A DNA stretch of 64,000 nt from Candidatus Binatia bacterium (GTDB lineage Bacteria; Desulfobacterota; Binatia; UBA12015): positions 226,071 to 290,070 of the forward strand of contig DATCMB010000004.1 in NCBI GenBank assembly GCA_036563615.1, written 5' to 3'. The notes below the pieces were generated by a model. The model was not told where the DNA came from. It searched no databases and saw nothing but the letters and a program-made list of their open reading frames with translations. Shown in pieces: positions 53,451-62,297 of the stretch. Numbering within the stretch: the first letter of the stretch is position 1; each line of letters starts with the position of its first letter. The translations under genes and the position numbers were made by a program.

Positions 53451-54377
53451 TCAGCCGAGCCGCTCGCCCGCCGCGAGCTTCGCCTCGGCCGCGAACTCCG
53501 CCGCCTTGACCTTGCCGCCCGCGCCGCGCACGCGGCCGATGGCGATCGCGCCGGCGCCGTCGCCCTGCCCGGCCGCGACGACGATCCCGCGCTCGTCGAC
53601 CGCGAGCACCGTCCCGGGCGCGGCGCCGCGCACGTCGTCGCCGACCCGGCGCGCGTCGTAGAGACGCAGCGTCTCGCCGCGCAGGCGCGTGTGCGCGCCG
53701 GGCTGCGGATCACAGCCGCGGATCAGGTCGTAGACCTGCTTGCACGGCAGCTCCCAGCGCACGCCCGCGTGCTCGTCGGTGCACAGCGGGTCGTAGCTCG
53801 CCTGCGACTCGTCCTGCGGGATGCGCGGCGCGGTGCCCGCGGCCACCATGTCGACCGCGCGCACCGTCCCGGCGACGCCCTTCTCGAAGATCTTGTCGAA
53901 GTACAGCGAGCCGGCGGTGTCGTCGGGACCGATCTCGACCTCTTCCTGGAGCAGGATCGGTCCGGTGTCGATGCCGGCGTCGGTCCAGAAGACGGTGTAG
54001 CCGCCGCGCGTCTCGCCGCGGATGATCTGCCAGGCGAGCGCGCTGCCGCCGCGGTAGCGCGGCAAGAGCGACGGGTGGAAGCACAGCGTGCCGAGGCGCG
54101 GCGCCTCGAACACCGCGGGCGGGATGATCTTGGTGACGTAGGCGAGCACGCCGAGGTCGGCGTTCAGCTCGCGGAACTCGCGCGCGACCTCCTCGGTCTT
54201 GTAGCTCGCCGGCGTCCGCACCGGGACGCCCGCCTCGGCGGCCGCGGCCGCGAGCGGATCGGGCTTGCCGCCCTTCTCCGGCGGCGCATACGCCGCCACG
54301 ACCTCGTGCCCGGACGCGAGCAAACCCTGCAAGACACGTTGTGCGAACGCAGCCTGACCAACGAGAACGACACGCAT
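53451..54377 (-). CDS. formyltransferase-family protein, 10-formyl-THF hydrolase (ALDH1L1-N) like
   Basis: 308 residues starting at Met-Arg-Val-Val-Leu-Val-Gly-Gln; a longer open frame upstream is non-conserved. Phe-His-Pro-Ser-Leu-Leu-Pro-Arg-Tyr-Arg-Gly near 109 and Asp-Ala-Gly-Ile-Asp-Thr-Gly near 145 supply the catalytic His and Asp. The Asn two residues before this His in Met-tRNA formyltransferase is Cys here. Phe-Trp-Thr-Asp, Tyr-Phe-Asp-Lys-Ile-Phe and the C-terminal Asp-Leu-Ile-Arg-Gly-Cys-Asp-Pro-Gln-Pro-Gly-Ala follow the ALDH1L1 N-terminal domain more than Fmt. No def gene is near. A formyl donor/acceptor role is likely; substrate unclear. Confidence 0.75.
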   Translation of the reverse strand: MRVVLVGQAAFAQRVLQGLLASGHEVVAAYAPPEKGGKPDPLAAAAAEAGVPVRTPASYKTEEVAREFRELNADLGVLAYVTKIIPPAVFEAPRLGTLCFHPSLLPRYRGGSALAWQIIRGETRGGYTVFWTDAGIDTGPILLQEEVEIGPDDTAGSLYFDKIFEKGVAGTVRAVDMVAAGTAPRIPQDESQASYDPLCTDEHAGVRWELPCKQVYDLIRGCDPQPGAHTRLRGETLRLYDARRVGDDVRGAAPGTVLAVDERGIVVAAGQGDGAGAIAIGRVRGAGGKVKAAEFAAEAKLAAGERLG

Positions 54378-54504
54378 GGCCCGTCGGCTAGCATGGAAGC
54401 CGCGCTCGATTCCAAGCGGACACGCGGCTTCCCAAGCTCTCGCGACGGATGATAAGGCTTCGCCGAACGTACCAAACGTACCTGTTTCCTCGGAGGTCGA
54501 ACGA

Positions 54505-54969
54505 ATGCCTGCGAAACGCTCGTGGTCGTGGATCCTGTCTGGCCTCATCGTGTGCAGCACGCTCGCGCTGCACGCCTGCACGCAGTCCGAGCCCGAGAAG
54601 ACCGAGCAGCCCGCGTCGGCTCCGAGCGCGGCGGCTCCGGCGGCACCCGCGCCCGGGCAGCCTGCGCAGGCGCCCGCTCCCGGCGCGACGATGTCGATGG
54701 TGATCGACGAGCTCTACGTCGACGCCGAAGCCGACCCCGACGAGGGCGCGCCGCCGCTCACCGTCAAGTTCACCTCGACGGTGGAGGACGCGACCGGCGC
54801 GGTCACGTGCACCTGGGACTTCGGCGACGGCACGCCGGCGAGCAACGACATGAACCCGACGCACGTGTACCAGGCGGAGGGCGACTACGTGGTCACCCTC
54901 AAGTGCAAGGACTCGAAGGGGATCGAGGGCGAGACCGAGATCGACGTCAGCGTTTACACGGAAGAGTGA
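54505..54969 (+). CDS. PKD-domain lipoprotein
   Basis: 154 residues, with CGGAGG before the ATG. Lipobox Leu-Ala-Leu-His-Ala-Cys at 20-25. A Pro/Ala-rich linker (~30-58) leads to a PKD domain (~68-150): Leu-Thr-Val-Lys-Phe-Thr-Ser, Trp-Asp-Phe-Gly-Asp-Gly-Thr-Pro and His-Val-Tyr-Gln-Ala-Glu-Gly-Asp-Tyr. Anchored in the membrane, probably facing the periplasm or surface, for protein or glycan contact. Overlaps the next leftward gene tail-to-tail by 23 bases. Confidence 0.9.
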   Translation: MPAKRSWSWILSGLIVCSTLALHACTQSEPEKTEQPASAPSAAAPAAPAPGQPAQAPAPGATMSMVIDELYVDAEADPDEGAPPLTVKFTSTVEDATGAVTCTWDFGDGTPASNDMNPTHVYQAEGDYVVTLKCKDSKGIEGETEIDVSVYTEE

Positions 54970-55687
54970 GGCTCGCGAGCGCGCGGGCGACGTCGCGTCC
55001 CAGGCGCGCGACGCCCGCGCGCGTGCGTAGCAGCGCGTTGTTGATCTCGAGCTCGACGTAGGCGACGTCGTGCGCCTCGCCGTGTCGGCGAGCGCTGTAG
55101 ATCAACCCGTCGAGCCCCGAGTAGGGCTCGTTGTAGCGCACCCGGTAGCCGAGCTTCGCGAGCGCGCGCCCGAGCCGGCGGGCGAGCACCGGGTAGGCAT
55201 CGAACAGCACGCCGATGTCGAACGGCCGCGGGTTGCCGTTCAGCACCGGCGTGAAGCTGTGCAGCGCGAGGATCTGCACGGCCGCGTCCGGATGACGACG
55301 CTTGGCGCGCGCCACCATGCGGTCGACCGCCGCGTGGTAGGGCTCGTGGTAGAGCGCGATCCGCCGGCGACGCTCGGCCGCGTCGACCCGCGCGTTGCCC
55401 GGCACCACCACCCCGTCGCTCTGGCGGACGATCAGGCTCGGGTCGCGCGGATCGCGGTTGCAGTCGATCAGCAGGCGCGACCAGCGCGACGCGACGTAGG
55501 GAACACCGAGCCGCCTCGCGACCTCGCGCTGGACCGCGTGGGCGCCGATGTCCCAGCCGATGTGGTCGCGGATCGCCGCGCGCGGCACGCCGAGACCGCG
55601 GTACTCGCGCGGCACCGCGTAGCTCGCGTGCTCGCACGTCAGCACCCAGAGGACGCGTCCGCCCGCCGACCGCGCCACCGGCTTCAC
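54947..55687 (-). CDS. N-formylglutamate amidohydrolase family protein
   Basis: 246 residues from the GTG at 55687, which overlaps the dienelactone hydrolase TGA as GTGA. Thr-Cys-Glu-His-Ala-Ser near 16, Asp-His-Ile-Gly-Trp-Asp-Ile-Gly-Ala near 40, Arg-Leu-Leu-Ile-Asp-Cys-Asn-Arg near 70, and Leu-His-Ser-Phe-Thr-Pro near 140 are the zinc-site motifs of the family. It cleaves N-formylglutamate or related N-acyl amides. No histidine-utilisation genes are near, so the substrate may differ. Confidence 0.9.
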   Translation of the reverse strand: MKPVARSAGGRVLWVLTCEHASYAVPREYRGLGVPRAAIRDHIGWDIGAHAVQREVARRLGVPYVASRWSRLLIDCNRDPRDPSLIVRQSDGVVVPGNARVDAAERRRRIALYHEPYHAAVDRMVARAKRRHPDAAVQILALHSFTPVLNGNPRPFDIGVLFDAYPVLARRLGRALAKLGYRVRYNEPYSGLDGLIYSARRHGEAHDVAYVELEINNALLRTRAGVARLGRDVARALASLTLPCKR

Positions 55688-56436
55688 TTCTTGAGCGTCG
55701 TTTCGAAGAGCCGCAGCAGACGCTTCCACGCGTCCTGCGCCGCAGCCGCGTGGTACGACGGCCGCTCGTCGCAGAAGAAGCCGTGGTCCGCGCCCGGGTA
55801 GACGATCACCTCGGCGTCCTTGCCGAGCGCCGCGAGGCGCTCCTTCACCAGCGCGACCTCGTCGGGCGGGATGAAGGCGTCCTTCTCGCCGTAGAAGACC
55901 ACCATCTTGGCGCCGATCCCCTGCGCCTCCTCGATCGGCGGGTGCGGTCGACGCTCGCTCGGCATCATGTTGCGGCCGATGCCGCCGCCGTAGAACGGCG
56001 CCGCCGCGCGCAGCGGCAGCCGGCAGGCGGCGAGGAAGGTGATGAAGCCGCCCATGCAGAAGCCGGTCATGCCGATCGCGCCGCGCTTGACCGACGGCAG
56101 CGCTTCGAGGTGGTCGATCGTCGCCCGCACGTCGCCGACGATCGCGTCGTAGCCCGGGAGCTCCATCATGAGCCCGATCGCCCGCTGCAGCTCGGAGTAG
56201 GCGCAGACGCGCTCGCCGGGATGGCGGTAGTAGAGGTCCGGAGCGATCGTCACGTAGCCCTCACGGGCGATCCGATCGGCGACCTCCTTGATGTGGCCGT
56301 TCAGCCCGAAGGCCTCCATCACCACGATGACGCCCGGAAAGGGCCCCTCACCCACCGGTTGGGACCGGTAGGCCGGCATCACGCCGTCGCCGGTCCGGAT
56401 CTCGACCATCTCGCCCTGCACGTCCACTGCCGACAC
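55684..56436 (-). CDS. dienelactone hydrolase family protein
   Basis: 250 residues. Val-Ile-Val-Val-Met-Glu-Ala-Phe-Gly-Leu-Asn near 37 (oxyanion), nucleophile elbow Gly-Phe-Cys-Met-Gly-Gly near 123 with Cys125, Tyr-Gly-Glu-Lys-Asp near 172 and Ala-Asp-His-Gly-Phe near 208 give the Cys-Asp-His triad. The family hydrolyses dienelactone in chloroaromatic breakdown, and other esters. Cytoplasmic. Translationally coupled to the N-formylglutamate amidohydrolase. Confidence 0.92.
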   Translation of the reverse strand: MSAVDVQGEMVEIRTGDGVMPAYRSQPVGEGPFPGVIVVMEAFGLNGHIKEVADRIAREGYVTIAPDLYYRHPGERVCAYSELQRAIGLMMELPGYDAIVGDVRATIDHLEALPSVKRGAIGMTGFCMGGFITFLAACRLPLRAAAPFYGGGIGRNMMPSERRPHPPIEEAQGIGAKMVVFYGEKDAFIPPDEVALVKERLAALGKDAEVIVYPGADHGFFCDERPSYHAAAAQDAWKRLLRLFETTLKK

Positions 56437-56536
56437 CTCCCGCGCGCTCGAGCGCGAAAATAGAACGGGCCCAGGCGGCTCCGCCAGCCGGGGTTTGACT
56501 TCGCCGCCGGTGCCGCCTAGTCGTAAAACGCTTTTT

Positions 56537-56556
56537 GCAGCCGGATGGCCGGCTGC
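56537..56556. repeat. short perfect hairpin upstream of the IclR gene
   Basis: GCAGCCGG, four loop bases, CCGGCTGC. It lies 30 bases before the IclR start and right after CTTTTT. It may be a terminator of an opposite transcript or an operator; the sequence does not decide. Confidence 0.4.
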
Positions 56557-56585
56557 AGGCCTTCCGGCCGGGCCGCTCTCCTACC

Positions 56586-57365
56586 ATGGTGCGACGCGAC
56601 AAAACCAACTACGTGATTCAGTCGGTGGCGCATGCCCTCGACGTCCTCGAGCAGTTCGCAGGCGACACCGAGGAGCTCGGCGTCACCGACCTCTCCAAGC
56701 GGCTCAAGCTGCACAAGAACAACGTCTTCCGTCTGCTCGCGACGCTCGAGTCGCGCGGCTACATCGAGCAGAACAAGTCGACCGAGAACTACCGCCTGGG
56801 CATCCGCTGCCTGCAGCTCGGCCAGACCTTCGTCCAGCAGATGGGGCTGCTGCGCCAGGCGCGTCCGATCATGGAGGACGTCGTCAAGGCGTGTCAGGAG
56901 ACGGTCTACCTGAGCCTGCTGCGGCGTGCGTCGGTGGTGCCGCTGCAGTCGGTCGAGGCGGACCGTCCGGTGCGGGTCATCTCGCTCCTCGGCCAGGCGC
57001 TGCCGCTGCACTGCACGGCCGCGGGCAAGGTTCACCTCGCGTTCGAGTCCGAGGAAGAGATCAAGCAATCGCTGCCGGAGTCGCTCGAGCGCCACACCGA
57101 CAAGACCATCACCAGGCGCGTCGATCTGATCGCCGATCTGCGCGCGGTCGCCGAGCGCGGCTACGCCATCGAGGCCGCCGAGTACCTGCCCGACCTGATG
57201 TCGATCGCGGTGCCGATTCGCGACTACACGCGCACCGTGGTCGGTAGCCTGTCGATCACGGCGCCCGAGTACCGTCTTTCGCCCGATCGCATCGAGCGCG
57301 AGATCGCGCCGCTCGCGCTGCGCGCCGGACGCGATCTCTCGAACCGGCTCGGCTACAACGCCTGA
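56586..57365 (+). CDS. IclR-family transcriptional regulator
   Basis: 259 residues from the ATG giving Met-Val-Arg-Arg-Asp-Lys-Thr. The winged helix (~10-65) includes Val-Thr-Asp-Leu-Ser-Lys-Arg-Leu-Lys-Leu-His-Lys-Asn-Asn-Val-Phe-Arg-Leu-Leu. The effector domain (~85-250) has His-Cys-Thr-Ala-Ala-Gly-Lys and Ser-Ile-Ala-Val-Pro-Ile-Arg-Asp. It lies 173 bases upstream of etfB on the same strand, so it may govern the electron-transfer operon. The in-frame extension upstream to 56535 passes through the hairpin and is not conserved. Confidence 0.92.
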   Translation: MVRRDKTNYVIQSVAHALDVLEQFAGDTEELGVTDLSKRLKLHKNNVFRLLATLESRGYIEQNKSTENYRLGIRCLQLGQTFVQQMGLLRQARPIMEDVVKACQETVYLSLLRRASVVPLQSVEADRPVRVISLLGQALPLHCTAAGKVHLAFESEEEIKQSLPESLERHTDKTITRRVDLIADLRAVAERGYAIEAAEYLPDLMSIAVPIRDYTRTVVGSLSITAPEYRLSPDRIEREIAPLALRAGRDLSNRLGYNA

Positions 57366-57538
57366 GCTGGCGTCCAACACGGGCGCTCACGTCTTCCATC
57401 AGCAAACCCTTCGTTGACTCCGAGTAGCACCGTGTTATCCAGCCCTGGTCGATCGCGACATGCGCGTCCTGTGCGCCCCGCGCGACCAACGGCGCGCGGG
57501 ACCTCGCGGCGCTTTTCCCGAGCGAAGGAGCATCCAGA

Positions 57539-58294
57539 GTGAAGATCCTGGTACCGATCAAGCGGGTTCCGGACCCGCAGACGAACATCAGCGTGAAGGC
57601 GGACGGGTCGGGCATCGTCACCGACAACGTCAAGTTCGTGATCAACCCCTTCGACGAGATCGCGCTCGAGGAAGCGCTGCGCATCAAGGAGAAGCAGGGT
57701 GGCGCGGAGGTCGTGCTGGTCTCGATCGGCCAGAAGGTCGCCCAGGAGCAGCTGCGCACCGGCCTCGCGATGGGCGCCGACCGCGCGGTCCTGGTGCTGT
57801 CGGACGACGAGCTCGATCCTTCGGTCACCGCGAACGTGCTGAAGAAGCTCGTCGAGCAGGAGAACCCGGACCTGGTGCTGCTCGGCAAGCAGGCGATCGA
57901 CGACGACGCGAACCAGACCGGCCAGATCCTGGCGTCGATCCTCGACTGGCCTCAGGCGACGTTCGCGTCGAAGGTCGAGTTCTCCGACGACAAGAAGGAG
58001 GTCACGGTGACGCGCGAGGTCGACGGTGGCCTCGAGACCGTCGCGTTCGCGCTGCCCGGTGTCATCACCACCGATCTGCGCCTCAACGAGCCGCGCTATG
58101 CCTCGCTGCCCGGCATCATGAAGGCGCGCAAGAAGGAGCTCAAGGAGATCCCGCTCGCCGAGCTCGGCGTCGACACCACGCCGCGCGTCAAGACGCACAA
58201 GCTCGCCCCGCCGCCGAAGCGCGCTGCCGGGCGCAAGGTCGAGTCGGTGCAGGAGCTCGTCAACCTGCTGCACACCGAAGCGAAGCTGATCTGA
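57539..58294 (+). CDS. etfB: electron transfer flavoprotein, beta subunit
   Basis: 251 residues from a GTG about 10 bases after AAGGAG. Pro-Ile-Lys-Arg-Val-Pro-Asp-Pro opens the protein, Asn-Pro-Phe-Asp-Glu-Ile-Ala-Leu-Glu-Glu-Ala-Leu near 39 and Leu-Gly-Lys-Gln-Ala-Ile-Asp-Asp-Asp near 118 bind AMP. With EtfA it accepts electrons from acyl-CoA and other dehydrogenases. Cytoplasmic. Confidence 0.97.
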   Translation: MKILVPIKRVPDPQTNISVKADGSGIVTDNVKFVINPFDEIALEEALRIKEKQGGAEVVLVSIGQKVAQEQLRTGLAMGADRAVLVLSDDELDPSVTANVLKKLVEQENPDLVLLGKQAIDDDANQTGQILASILDWPQATFASKVEFSDDKKEVTVTREVDGGLETVAFALPGVITTDLRLNEPRYASLPGIMKARKKELKEIPLAELGVDTTPRVKTHKLAPPPKRAAGRKVESVQELVNLLHTEAKLI

Positions 58295-58324
58295 CGCCGC
58301 ACGCGCGCTGAGGAGCAACGAGTC

Positions 58325-59293
58325 ATGGCAACGGTTCTGGTCTACATCGAGCACGCGCACGGCAAGCTCCTGAAGAGCTCGCTGGTGGCCGTCCGCGCCG
58401 CACAGGAAGTCGCGAAGAAGGGCAACGACGACGTCGTCGCCCTCGTACTCGGTCAGGGCATCGACGCGATCGCCTCGGAGGTCGCGGGCCACGGCGTCAA
58501 GCAAGTGGTCGCGATCGACGACGCGCGGCTCGCGAGCTACGTCGCCGACCTGCAGGCGAAGGCGGTCGCGCACGTCGCCAAGGAGAAGGGCGCGACCTGG
58601 GTGGTCGGCGCCGCGACCGCGCAGGGCAAGGACTTCTTCCCGCGCGTCGCGCAGCTCCTCGACGCCGGCATGGCGAGCGACATCACGGCGTTCAACGAGG
58701 ACGGCACGATCACCCGTCCGACCTACGCCGGCAACGCGCTCGCGACGGTGACGATCGAGACGCCGGTCAAGGTGGTCACGGTGCGCACCACCGCGTTCGA
58801 GCCGGCCGAGAAGTCGGGCAGCGCGAGCGTCGAGAAGGCCGCCCTGCCCGCCGACGTGACGAGCAAGATGCGCTTCGTCTCGTTCAACGAGACCAAGAGC
58901 GATCGTCCGTCGCTCGGCGACGCGACCATCGTCGTCTCCGGTGGCCGCGGCCTCAAGTCGGGCGAGAACTTCAAGGAGTACCTCGAGCCGCTCGTCGACG
59001 TGCTCGGCGCCGCGATGGGCGCCTCGCGCGCCGCGGTGGACGCGGGCTTCGTGCCGAACGACCTGCAGGTCGGCCAGACCGGCAAGGTGGTGGCGCCGCA
59101 GCTCTACATCGCGGTCGGCATCTCCGGCGCGATCCAGCATCTCGCCGGCATGAAGGACTCGAAGGTCATCGTGGCGATCAACAAGGATCCGGACGCGCCG
59201 ATCTTCAGCGTCGCGGACTATGGTCTGGTCGCCGACCTCTTCAAGGCCGTCCCTGAGATGACGGAAGAGGTGAAGAAGCTGAAGGCGAGCTGA
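58325..59293 (+). CDS. etfA: electron transfer flavoprotein, alpha subunit
   Basis: 322 residues. The C-terminal FAD domain carries Ile-Val-Val-Ser-Gly-Gly-Arg-Gly-Leu near 205, [10 protein letters not shown] near 238, and [12 protein letters not shown] near 255. GAGGAGC precedes the ATG. It forms the heterodimer with EtfB and passes electrons to the membrane reductase encoded next. Confidence 0.97.
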   Translation: MATVLVYIEHAHGKLLKSSLVAVRAAQEVAKKGNDDVVALVLGQGIDAIASEVAGHGVKQVVAIDDARLASYVADLQAKAVAHVAKEKGATWVVGAATAQGKDFFPRVAQLLDAGMASDITAFNEDGTITRPTYAGNALATVTIETPVKVVTVRTTAFEPAEKSGSASVEKAALPADVTSKMRFVSFNETKSDRPSLGDATIVVSGGRGLKSGENFKEYLEPLVDVLGAAMGASRAAVDAGFVPNDLQVGQTGKVVAPQLYIAVGISGAIQHLAGMKDSKVIVAINKDPDAPIFSVADYGLVADLFKAVPEMTEEVKKLKAS

Positions 59294-59378
59294 GCGCCCG
59301 CTTCTCGATCCGCGTGAATCGACTCGAGCCCGGGTGTCCAGCTTCCCGGGGCAGCGGTTGCATGCTCGGGGGAGTGCA

Positions 59379-61733
59379 ATGACGCTACAGGACCTGAAGC
59401 TCGGCGAAACCCGCGAGATCTTCTGGAACGCGCCTCAGGTCTTCCGCGAGCACTTCGCGGACCTGTTCCACTTCATCTACCTGGGGCTGCCGTTCGTCCT
59501 GTTCGCGCTCTGGGGTCTGACGATCCTGTACCCGCTGTGGCGCTGGTACAGGATCATCCGCCTCGGCGCGCCTCGCGATCCGATCAATCGCTTCGACCAC
59601 CTCGGGCTGCGCCTGCAGCGGGCGCTGCTCGAGGGCATCGGTCAGGGGCGCGTGGTGCGTGAGCCGTCGGGCGTCACGCACCAGGTGCTGTTCGTGTCGT
59701 TCGTCGTGCTGTTCCTCGGCACGTCGCTGATCACGGTCGAGGCCGACACGCCGCTCAACTTCTACTACGGCGCGTTCTACGCCCTCTACAAGTTCATGAT
59801 GGACCTCGCGGGCGTCGGCCTCGTCGTGACGTCCTCGATGTTCCTCTACCGGCGCTTCATCCGGCCGCCGCGCGCGCTGCGCCAGCCGGGCAAGATGGCG
59901 TCGAGCTTCGAGAACGAGTCCGGCTACGGCTTCCCGCTGGTGATGCTGTGGCTGATCGGCATGACGGGCTTCATGCTCGAGGGCGCGCGCATCGTCGCCG
60001 AGCCGTCGAGCTCGCCGGGGCTCGCGTTCATCGGTCCGATCTTCGCGGCGGGCTTCCGCGCGCTCGGGACCGGTGAGGGCTTCCACCGCGTGGTGTGGAT
60101 CGTCCACCTCGCGATCGTCCTCACCTTCCTCTACACGCTGACCGCCACCAAGCTCCGGCACATGTTCATCGCGCCGGTGAACATCTTCTTCCAGCGCATC
60201 GGCGCGGGCTACGAGAACGGCTACCGGGCGACCCCGATCACCGACTTCGAGACGGCCGAGACCTTCGGCGTCGAGAAGGTCGAGGAGTACTCCTGGAAGC
60301 AGCTCCTCGACATGGCGGCCTGCCTCGAGTGCGGTCGCTGCACGCTCAACTGCCCGACCGTCAATACCAACAAGGCGCTCAACCCGAAGCACCTGGTGAT
60401 CGAGCAGCGCGAGCACCTGCTCGCCAAGACCTCGTTCCTCTGGGCGCAGATGGCGAAGTTCGCGGCGGATCGCCGTCGTGCTCTCGCGGCGGCCGACGCC
60501 GGCGCGACCGACGGCGCTGCGACCGACGCGGCCAACGAGCTCGACCTCGACCAGCCGCTCGACCGCGGCGATGGCGGCGACGTCGCGCTCGACGAGCTCG
60601 TCCCGCGCACGCGGCCGCTGCTCGGCGAGGAAGCGGGCCCCGGCGGCGATCCGGCGATGAGCGAGGGCGGCGTGCACGCCGCGAACGGCCACGACTCGGC
60701 CTGGCTCGCCAACGCCGACATGATCCGCGAGGTCGCGACCGAGCCCGTGATCTGGGGCTGCACGACCTGCGGCTGGTGCGAGGAGGGCTGCCCGGTCTCG
60801 ATCGAGCACATCCAGCGCATCGTCGACATGCGGCGCCACGCCGTGCTCGTGCGCTCGGAGTTCCCGTCCGACCTCGCGAAGTCGTTCAAGGGCACCGAGA
60901 ACCAGTCGAACCCGTGGGGCATCTCGGCCGACCAGCGCGCCGCCTGGGCCGAGGGGCTCGACGTCCCGACCATGGCGGAGCTCGGCGAGGACGAGCGCGT
61001 CGAGGTCCTCTACTGGGTCGGCTGCGCCGGCTCGTTCGACGAGCGCAACCAGAAGACCAGCAAGGCGTTCGTCAAGATCATGAAGCAGGCGGGCGTCAAG
61101 TTCGGCATCCTCGGCATGGAGGAGCAGTGCACGGGTGAGCCCGCGCGGCGTCTCGGCAACGAGTACCTCTACTTCACGCTCGCGCAGATGAACGTCGAGA
61201 CGCTGAACCGCTACAAGTTCGACAAGATCGTCACGCAGTGCCCGCACTGCTTCAACACGATCAAGAACGAGTACCCCGACCTCGGCGGCAAGTTCGAGGT
61301 GCAGCACACGATGCAGTTCATCGAGAGCCTGCTCGAGTCGGGACGGCTCAAGCTCGAGAAGAACTTCCTCGACAAGCGCCTCACGATCCACGACCCGTGC
61401 TACCTCGCGCGCCACAACAACGTGCACGAGGCGCCGCGCCGCATCCTCGACAAGATCCCCGGCATGAAGCGCGAGGACGTGCCGAACTCGCGTCGGCGGA
61501 CGTTCTGCTGCGGCGCGGGCGGCGGTCAGTTCTGGAAAGAGGAGGAGCACGGCACGCCGCGCATCAACGTGACGCGCTTCGAGCAGCTCATGGAGGCGAA
61601 GCCCGACACGATCGCGGTCGCCTGCCCCTTCTGCACGACGATGATCGGCGACGCGACCAAGGCGAAGGGCCTCGAGGAGCAGGTCGAGGTCAAGGACGTC
61701 GTCGAGATCGTCGCCGACTCGATCGCGTCCTGA
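59379..61733 (+). CDS. etfD: membrane ETF:(mena)quinone oxidoreductase-type Fe-S protein (EtfD)
   Basis: 784 residues from the ATG after GGGGGAG. Six membrane helices occupy ~28-290 with His residues for a NarI-like heme b. Two Fe-S centres follow: Cys-Leu-Glu-Cys-Gly-Arg-Cys...Cys-Pro near 317 and Cys-Thr-Thr-Cys-Gly-Trp-Cys...Cys-Pro near 463. CCG-type domains then hold Cys-Ala-Gly, Cys-Pro-His-Cys-Phe and Phe-Cys-Cys-Gly-Ala-Gly-Gly-Gly, as in heterodisulfide reductase HdrB. A ~90-residue acidic/Ala insert lies between the Fe-S motifs (~365-450). It moves ETF electrons to quinone, replacing the classical ETF-QO. Confidence 0.93.
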   Translation: MTLQDLKLGETREIFWNAPQVFREHFADLFHFIYLGLPFVLFALWGLTILYPLWRWYRIIRLGAPRDPINRFDHLGLRLQRALLEGIGQGRVVREPSGVTHQVLFVSFVVLFLGTSLITVEADTPLNFYYGAFYALYKFMMDLAGVGLVVTSSMFLYRRFIRPPRALRQPGKMASSFENESGYGFPLVMLWLIGMTGFMLEGARIVAEPSSSPGLAFIGPIFAAGFRALGTGEGFHRVVWIVHLAIVLTFLYTLTATKLRHMFIAPVNIFFQRIGAGYENGYRATPITDFETAETFGVEKVEEYSWKQLLDMAACLECGRCTLNCPTVNTNKALNPKHLVIEQREHLLAKTSFLWAQMAKFAADRRRALAAADAGATDGAATDAANELDLDQPLDRGDGGDVALDELVPRTRPLLGEEAGPGGDPAMSEGGVHAANGHDSAWLANADMIREVATEPVIWGCTTCGWCEEGCPVSIEHIQRIVDMRRHAVLVRSEFPSDLAKSFKGTENQSNPWGISADQRAAWAEGLDVPTMAELGEDERVEVLYWVGCAGSFDERNQKTSKAFVKIMKQAGVKFGILGMEEQCTGEPARRLGNEYLYFTLAQMNVETLNRYKFDKIVTQCPHCFNTIKNEYPDLGGKFEVQHTMQFIESLLESGRLKLEKNFLDKRLTIHDPCYLARHNNVHEAPRRILDKIPGMKREDVPNSRRRTFCCGAGGGQFWKEEEHGTPRINVTRFEQLMEAKPDTIAVACPFCTTMIGDATKAKGLEEQVEVKDVVEIVADSIAS

Positions 61734-61741
61734 GGCGCGAC

Positions 61742-62242
61742 GTGCAGTTCTGGTCGCGCAGCCCTCGCGCGGAGCACGGTGTCGCCGCGCGAGCGCTCGC
61801 GGCGCTCGTCTGGTTCCTGCTGCTGCTCGCGAGCTGCCGCAGCTCGAGCGCAGCCGACACCGTCGTCGTCAAGACAAAGTCCGGGGCCGAGATCCCGGTC
61901 ACGGTCGAGCTCGCGACCACGCCCGAGGCGCGCACGCTCGGCCTCATGTACCGCGACCGCCTCGATCCGGGCCGCGGCATGCTGTTCATCTTCCCCGAGC
62001 CCGGGCACCAGAGCTTCTGGATGCGCAACACGCGCATCCCGCTCGACATCCTGTTCATCGACGAGTCGCACCGCATCGTCCGCCTCTACGAGAACACGAC
62101 GCCGTTCTCCGAGAAGTCGCTGCCGAGCGGCGCGCCCGTGCGCTTCGTGCTCGAGGTCCCGGGCGGCTTCTGCGCCGCGAACGGCATCGCCGTGGGCGAC
62201 GCGGTCGAGCTCGGGACGCTCGCCACGAGACCGGTGACGTGA
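61742..62242 (+). CDS. DUF192-family lipoprotein
   Basis: 166 residues from a GTG 9 bases after the etfD stop. Lipobox Leu-Leu-Ala-Ser-Cys near 30-34. DUF192 domain (~45-160): Thr-Pro-Glu-Ala-Arg-Thr-Leu-Gly-Leu-Met-Tyr-Arg, Gly-Met-Leu-Phe-Ile-Phe and Phe-Trp-Met-Arg-Asn-Thr. The family is widespread, small and of unknown function. Anchored in the membrane. Confidence 0.88.
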   Translation: MQFWSRSPRAEHGVAARALAALVWFLLLLASCRSSSAADTVVVKTKSGAEIPVTVELATTPEARTLGLMYRDRLDPGRGMLFIFPEPGHQSFWMRNTRIPLDILFIDESHRIVRLYENTTPFSEKSLPSGAPVRFVLEVPGGFCAANGIAVGDAVELGTLATRPVT

Positions 62243-62297
62243 GCCGCGCCGGACGCGGCTGTTGCGCGTGGACCCGCGGTTGCTAGGGTCCGACGAC

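Noticed and set aside
59347..59362. Sigma-54-like site before etfD (CGGGGCAGCGGTTGCA)
   Set aside because: GG-N10-GC is present but only TTGCA is otherwise good, and it lies inside a tight etfBAD operon. Probably chance.
62269..62284. Sigma-54-like site before the DAHP synthase gene (TGGACCCGCGGTTGCT)
   Set aside because: Moderate match, and a sigma-70-type TAGGGT overlaps its end. A housekeeping gene is unlikely to need it.
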